Source of the DNA: Dokdonia sp. 4H-3-7-5
Lineage (GTDB): Bacteria > Bacteroidota > Bacteroidia > Flavobacteriales > Flavobacteriaceae
Direction of reading: 5' to 3'
Assembly (NCBI RefSeq): GCF_000212355.1
Contig: NC_015496.1
Span: 2,884,001 to 2,948,000, forward strand
Length of the DNA stretch: 64,000 bases
Shown piece after piece: positions 61,765-64,000 of the stretch. The notes beneath the pieces were generated by a model. The model was not told the origin of the DNA. It searched no databases and worked only from the letters and a program-made list of their open reading frames with translations. Each line of letters starts with the position of its first letter. Position 1 is the stretch's first letter. A program made the translations under genes and the position numbers.

Positions 61765-64000
61765 TTATTCTTCTTCTCCTGTGCGTTCTCCTTCGTTTCT
61801 AAAAACGAGTTTGTCGTCAAAGGAATCTACTAATATCACACTGTCTGATGCAACTTTACCGCTCAAAATTTCTTTTGATAACTGGTTGAGCACCTCGCGC
61901 TGCATTGCTCGTTTTACAGGTCTTGCACCATATTCTGGCTGGAAACCTGCTTCCGAGATAAAGTCTATTGCTTGTTTTGTAGCATCTAGGGTAATGTTCT
62001 GTTGAGAGAGCATTTTTTGAATCCCTTTAAACTGCAACTTCACAATATCCCTAATATCCTTTCGCGTAAGCGGACTAAACATCACAATATCGTCGATTCT
62101 ATTTAAGAATTCTGGTCTTATGTTTTGTTTTAATAAACCTAATACGTCAACCTTTGCAGACTCCATCGCAGCATCTACATCTGGAATTGCCTCAAAACGC
62201 TCTTTTATGATATGACTACCCATATTTGAAGTCATAATTATAATGGCATTTCTAAAGTCGGCAGTGCGGCCTTTGTTATCTGTAAGTCTACCTTCATCAA
62301 GCACTTGTAATAACACGTTAAAAGTATCTGGGTGTGCTTTTTCAATCTCATCTAGTAAAACTACAGAGTATGGACGACGTCGCACGGCTTCCGTAAGCTG
62401 GCCACCTTCGTCATATCCCACATATCCTGGAGGCGCTCCCACTAGACGGCTCACACTGTGACGCTCTTGATACTCACTCATATCTATGCGCGTCATCGCA
62501 TTCTCATCATCAAAGAGATACTCTGCCAGTGCCTTTGCAAGTTCTGTTTTACCTACACCGGTTGTTCCTAAAAATAAGAACGAACCAATTGGTTTTTTCT
62601 GATCTTGCAATCCTGCACGACTGCGTCGTACGGCATCACTTACTGCTACAATAGCTTCTCGTTGTCCTACCACACGTTTGTGCAGCTCGTCTTCTAGCTG
62701 AAGTAACTTCTCACGTTCTCCCTGTAGCATTTTTTGCACTGGGATTCCTGTCCATTTTGCAACTACCTCTGCAATGTCTTCGCTGGTTACTTCTTCCTTA
62801 ATAAGCGAAGTATCTGCTTGACTTGCAAGATCCTTTTGTAGCTCCTCAAGGTGCTCTTGAGCATCTTTTATTTTACCATAGCGTAGCTCTGCCACAAGAC
62901 CATAATTACCTTCTCGCTCGGCAATTTCTGCTTCTATTTTATAGTTTTCTATGTCTTGCTTTGCAGTCTGTACACTCTCTACAATGTCCTTTTCAGATTG
63001 CCACTGTGCGTTAAGATCATTGCGTTCTTCCTTAAGGTTTGCTAGATCTGCACGTAGGCTTTTGAGCTTATCTTCATCTTTCTCTCGCTTGATTGCCTCA
63101 ATCTCAATCTCTAGCTGCATCACACGACGGTCTAATACGTCAAGCTCTTCTGGCTTAGAGTTGATTTCCATACGCATTTTTGCAGCAGCTTCATCCATAA
63201 GGTCAATTGCCTTGTCTGGTAAAAATCTGCTTGTAATATAGCGTTGAGATAACTTTACCGCTGCGATGATTGCATCATCCTTAATACGCACCTTGTGATG
63301 TGTCTCGTACTTATCTTTAATACCTCTAAGGATAGAAATAGCACTTTCTGTATCTGGCTCATCTACCACCACTTTTTGGAACCTACGTTCAAGTGCCTTA
63401 TCTGCTTCAAAGTATTTTTGATACTCATCAAGCGTAGTAGCACCTATGGCGCGAAGTTCGCCACGGGCTAGTGCAGGTTTTAAGATGTTTGCCGCATCCA
63501 TTGCGCCTTGACCACCACCGGCTCCCACCAGTGTGTGTATCTCATCTATAAAGAGTACGATATCGCCATCACTTTCTGTTACTTCTTTAATAACCGCTTT
63601 AAGACGTTCTTCAAACTCTCCTTTAAATTTTGCTCCAGCAATAAGTGCACCCATATCGAGGGCAAATATTTGCTTGTTCTGTAGGTTTTCTGGGATGTCA
63701 CCATCTACAATTCTATGTGCAAGACCTTCGGCAATGGCTGTTTTACCAGTACCTGGCTCTCCTACGAGTATAGGATTGTTCTTTGTACGACGCGTTAAGA
63801 TTTGTAATATGCGTCGTATCTCTTCGTCACGTCCTATTACAGGATCTAGTTTACCATTACGCGCAAGTTCATTTAAGTTTTTTGCGTATTTGTTTAAAGA
63901 ATTATAGGTTTCTTCAGCGCTTTGAGAAGTTACACGATTTCCTTTACGTACTTCGTCAATCGCTGCGCGTAAATGCTTTTCTGTCACTCCTTGATCTTTT
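61765..64000 (-). CDS. clpB: Chaperone ClpB, 5' end beyond the window
   Basis: ClpB is the hexameric disaggregase working with DnaK. About 745 residues are present and the frame remains open to the right edge, so roughly the first 120 (the N domain) lie outside. The visible start, [14 protein letters not shown], precedes the first AAA domain with [10 protein letters not shown] (Walker A1) and [12 protein letters not shown] (Walker B1). The coiled-coil middle domain follows, then [10 protein letters not shown] (Walker A2), [30 protein letters not shown] and [10 protein letters not shown] stress promoter would be off the right edge. Confidence 0.97.
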   Translation of the reverse strand, partial: KDQGVTEKHLRAAIDEVRKGNRVTSQSAEETYNSLNKYAKNLNELARNGKLDPVIGRDEEIRRILQILTRRTKNNPILVGEPGTGKTAIAEGLAHRIVDGDIPENLQNKQIFALDMGALIAGAKFKGEFEERLKAVIKEVTESDGDIVLFIDEIHTLVGAGGGQGAMDAANILKPALARGELRAIGATTLDEYQKYFEADKALERRFQKVVVDEPDTESAISILRGIKDKYETHHKVRIKDDAIIAAVKLSQRYITSRFLPDKAIDLMDEAAAKMRMEINSKPEELDVLDRRVMQLEIEIEAIKREKDEDKLKSLRADLANLKEERNDLNAQWQSEKDIVESVQTAKQDIENYKIEAEIAEREGNYGLVAELRYGKIKDAQEHLEELQKDLASQADTSLIKEEVTSEDIAEVVAKWTGIPVQKMLQGEREKLLQLEDELHKRVVGQREAIVAVSDAVRRSRAGLQDQKKPIGSFLFLGTTGVGKTELAKALAEYLFDDENAMTRIDMSEYQERHSVSRLVGAPPGYVGYDEGGQLTEAVRRRPYSVVLLDEIEKAHPDTFNVLLQVLDEGRLTDNKGRTADFRNAIIIMTSNMGSHIIKERFEAIPDVDAAMESAKVDVLGLLKQNIRPEFLNRIDDIVMFSPLTRKDIRDIVKLQFKGIQKMLSQQNITLDATKQAIDFISEAGFQPEYGARPVKRAMQREVLNQLSKEILSGKVASDSVILVDSFDDKLVFRNEGERTGEEE

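Noticed and set aside
62060-62073. Weak palindrome-like CTTTCGCGTAAGC in clpB
   Set aside because: Mismatch at the palindrome centre and conserved ClpB residues explain it, so it was not counted as a family member.

Overview
The window looks like chromosomal DNA of a marine-type Flavobacteriaceae bacterium (Bacteroidetes). The evidence is the AT-rich composition, starts without Shine-Dalgarno sequences, promoters of the TTTG-N19-21-TAnnTTTG type, and the gene content: SprB-free but typical flavobacterial families such as DUF3276, DUF2490, DUF6495, DUF2807, extended NusB, a TonB receptor with a CarboxypepD_reg domain, and many lipoproteins. A Dokdonia-like genus is my guess only. No rRNA, tRNA, CRISPR array, transposase or phage gene was seen.

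Layout. 1-5.4 kb: sucD, fabG, a membrane VWA protein, a prohibitin-like protein, a PepSY-like lipoprotein. 5.4-6.8 kb: an OmpA/HhH membrane pair on the minus strand. 6.9-13.3 kb: a histidine operon, hisL(leader peptide)-hisG-hisD-hisC-hisB-hisH-hisA-DinB-like. It is preceded by a transcription attenuator with four consecutive His codons, and it lacks hisF and hisIE here. 13.3-20.7 kb: hydrolase, cupin, lipoprotein, HerA-like ATPase, exported RidA-like protein, DUF3276 and an ABC exporter. 20.9-22.6 kb: nusB-DUF1573-yajC. 23-30.4 kb: SodC, LVIVD lipoproteins, a hydrolase-OsmC fusion, DUF2490 and a 1069-residue BNR protein. 30.6-34 kb: fasciclin lipoprotein and a CoxE-like VWA/MoxR ATPase pair. 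34-44.2 kb: LysM/BON, DUF2807, PagL-like, sirtuin, TrmH, peroxiredoxin-like, DEAD helicase, rdgB, VTT membrane protein, rlmH. 44.3-50.7 kb: nadC, YihY, chalcone-isomerase-like, DUF2147, priA, LytTR regulator. 51.1-52.8 kb: rpsF-rpsR-rplI and DUF6495. 52.9-59.2 kb: second DEAD helicase, TonB receptor, hemolysin III, TlpA. 59.3-60.6 kb: a small accessory islet with an unknown gene, a ParE-type toxin-antitoxin pair and a duplicated about 50-bp sequence. 60.8-64 kb: a double OmpA-like protein and clpB, cut by the window edge.

The strongest unexplained signal is a perfect palindrome, GCTTTCGCGAAAGC (usually within ACGCTTTCGCGAAAGCGT). It has 16 exact and 9 near copies spread over the whole window, half of the exact ones inside genes. 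Among coding copies it is read about equally in all three frames (LSRK, AFAKA, RES), so selection appears to act on DNA rather than protein. The second is the his attenuator, whose promoter places the leader-peptide ATG almost at the transcript 5' end.
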